Part shown: piece by piece, positions 63,842 through 64,000 of the stretch
Layout of the letters: each line of letters opens with the position of its first letter
Position numbering within the stretch: the first letter of the stretch is position 1
DNA from: Solirubrobacterales bacterium
Lineage (GTDB): Bacteria > Actinomycetota > Thermoleophilia > Solirubrobacterales > Solirubrobacteraceae
Reading direction: 5' to 3'
Assembly: GCA_019240115.1 (NCBI GenBank)
Contig: JAFAYV010000025.1
Location: 1-64,000, forward strand
DNA: 64,000 nt
Position numbers and translations under genes: made by a program
The notes under the pieces: model-generated
Database searches by the model: none
Told to the model about the DNA's origin: nothing
The model's input: only the letters and a program-made list of their open reading frames with translations

Positions 63842-64000
63842 GAGGCTGCCGCAGACGAGCATGGAGACGATCAGCGTCAGCAGCAGGCCGAGCACCAGGC
63901 CAACCGGGCCGGTGGCCAGACCGAGCCCGATCGAGGCCCAGAAACCAGCTCCGGTGAAGGACCCGATCATGAACACGTCGCCGTGGGCGAAATTGATCAG
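63842..64000 (-). pseudogene. partial second livH copy, cut by the window edge
   Basis: 53 residues from LINFAHGDVFMIGSF to VCGSL match LivH at 45 of 53 positions by my count; homology stops at 63842 and the sequence then becomes RLRAPCPPRTVGQD. The frame stays open into livH. Either the remnant of a truncated upstream livH or the 5' part of a fused gene; the edge prevents a decision. Confidence 0.6.

Overview
The window is very GC-rich (roughly 70% or more by eye), tightly packed and free of rRNA. Gene content and order point to a Gram-positive high-GC actinobacterium, most likely a deep lineage such as Thermoleophilia/Solirubrobacterales. The evidence is the rpsA-coaE-uvrB and uvrA neighbourhood with polA close by, a four-domain S1 protein, a LexA box of the GAAC-N4-GTTC type, a DivIVA-domain protein, Rex, a proton pyrophosphatase, DUF559/AbiEi proteins and MOSC/DUF488 genes. 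The genus assignment is inference.

Layout. 1-1000: tail of an IS630 transposase abutting mobA. 1001-1750: gene-poor, repeat-rich. 1751-5148: small unknown genes, an FKBP prolyl isomerase, a secreted DUF4397-LysM protein and a sigma4-like/anti-sigma-like membrane protein. 5158-7052: esterase and short-chain dehydrogenase operon. 7138-13482: complete pyruvate dehydrogenase operon (homodimeric E1, E2, lipoyl-E3). 13514-16367: a small repeat-containing membrane protein divergent from lon. 16894-22780: an aldehyde dehydrogenase and two thiamine-diphosphate enzymes (pyruvate-oxidase-like and benzoylformate-decarboxylase-like). 22884-28049: ABC exporter pair, MOSC protein, enoyl-CoA hydratase, then tRNA-Gln. 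28217-33665: FAD oxidoreductase, two TrkA-type NAD-binding proteins, H+-pyrophosphatase and a DUF1844-like protein. 33662-38512: YbdK-type ligase, Rex, glutaredoxin-like protein and the t6A/ribosome set tsaD-rimI-tsaB-tsaE. 38595-44055: flippase-like protein, family-4 uracil-DNA glycosylase, panC-panB, DUF47 and a hexapeptide acyltransferase. 44507-58417: DNA repair and replication block (uvrA, uvrB, coaE, rpsA, polA) with DivIVA, lytic transglycosylase and reductase genes. 58639-63793: AbiEi/DUF559 protein and a branched-chain amino-acid ABC transporter operon (livHMGF). The window ends inside a second, partial livH copy.

How the genes work together. Central carbon flow is the strongest theme. 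Pyruvate can go to acetyl-CoA through the PDH complex or be decarboxylated/oxidised by the PoxB-like enzyme. Redox state is watched by Rex, and the H+-pyrophosphatase and TrkA-like proteins suggest membrane energy and ion control. The second theme is genome maintenance: UvrA under a LexA box, UvrB, a Pol I lacking its first exonuclease motif, and a UDG that ends in a beta-clamp-binding peptide.

Three patterns run across the whole window. (1) At least eighteen genes have a TAnnnT-like -10 box only 6-10 bases before the start codon, so widespread leaderless transcription is predicted. (2) At least three families of dispersed intergenic repeats occur twice each; one carries a conserved C-terminal peptide, stop codon and 34-base hairpin. 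(3) Short tandem duplications sit exactly on gene ends and promoters (2387, 22803, 37271, 40005, 42695, 44448), in two cases (22803, 42695) copying a -10 box or a position that has become one.
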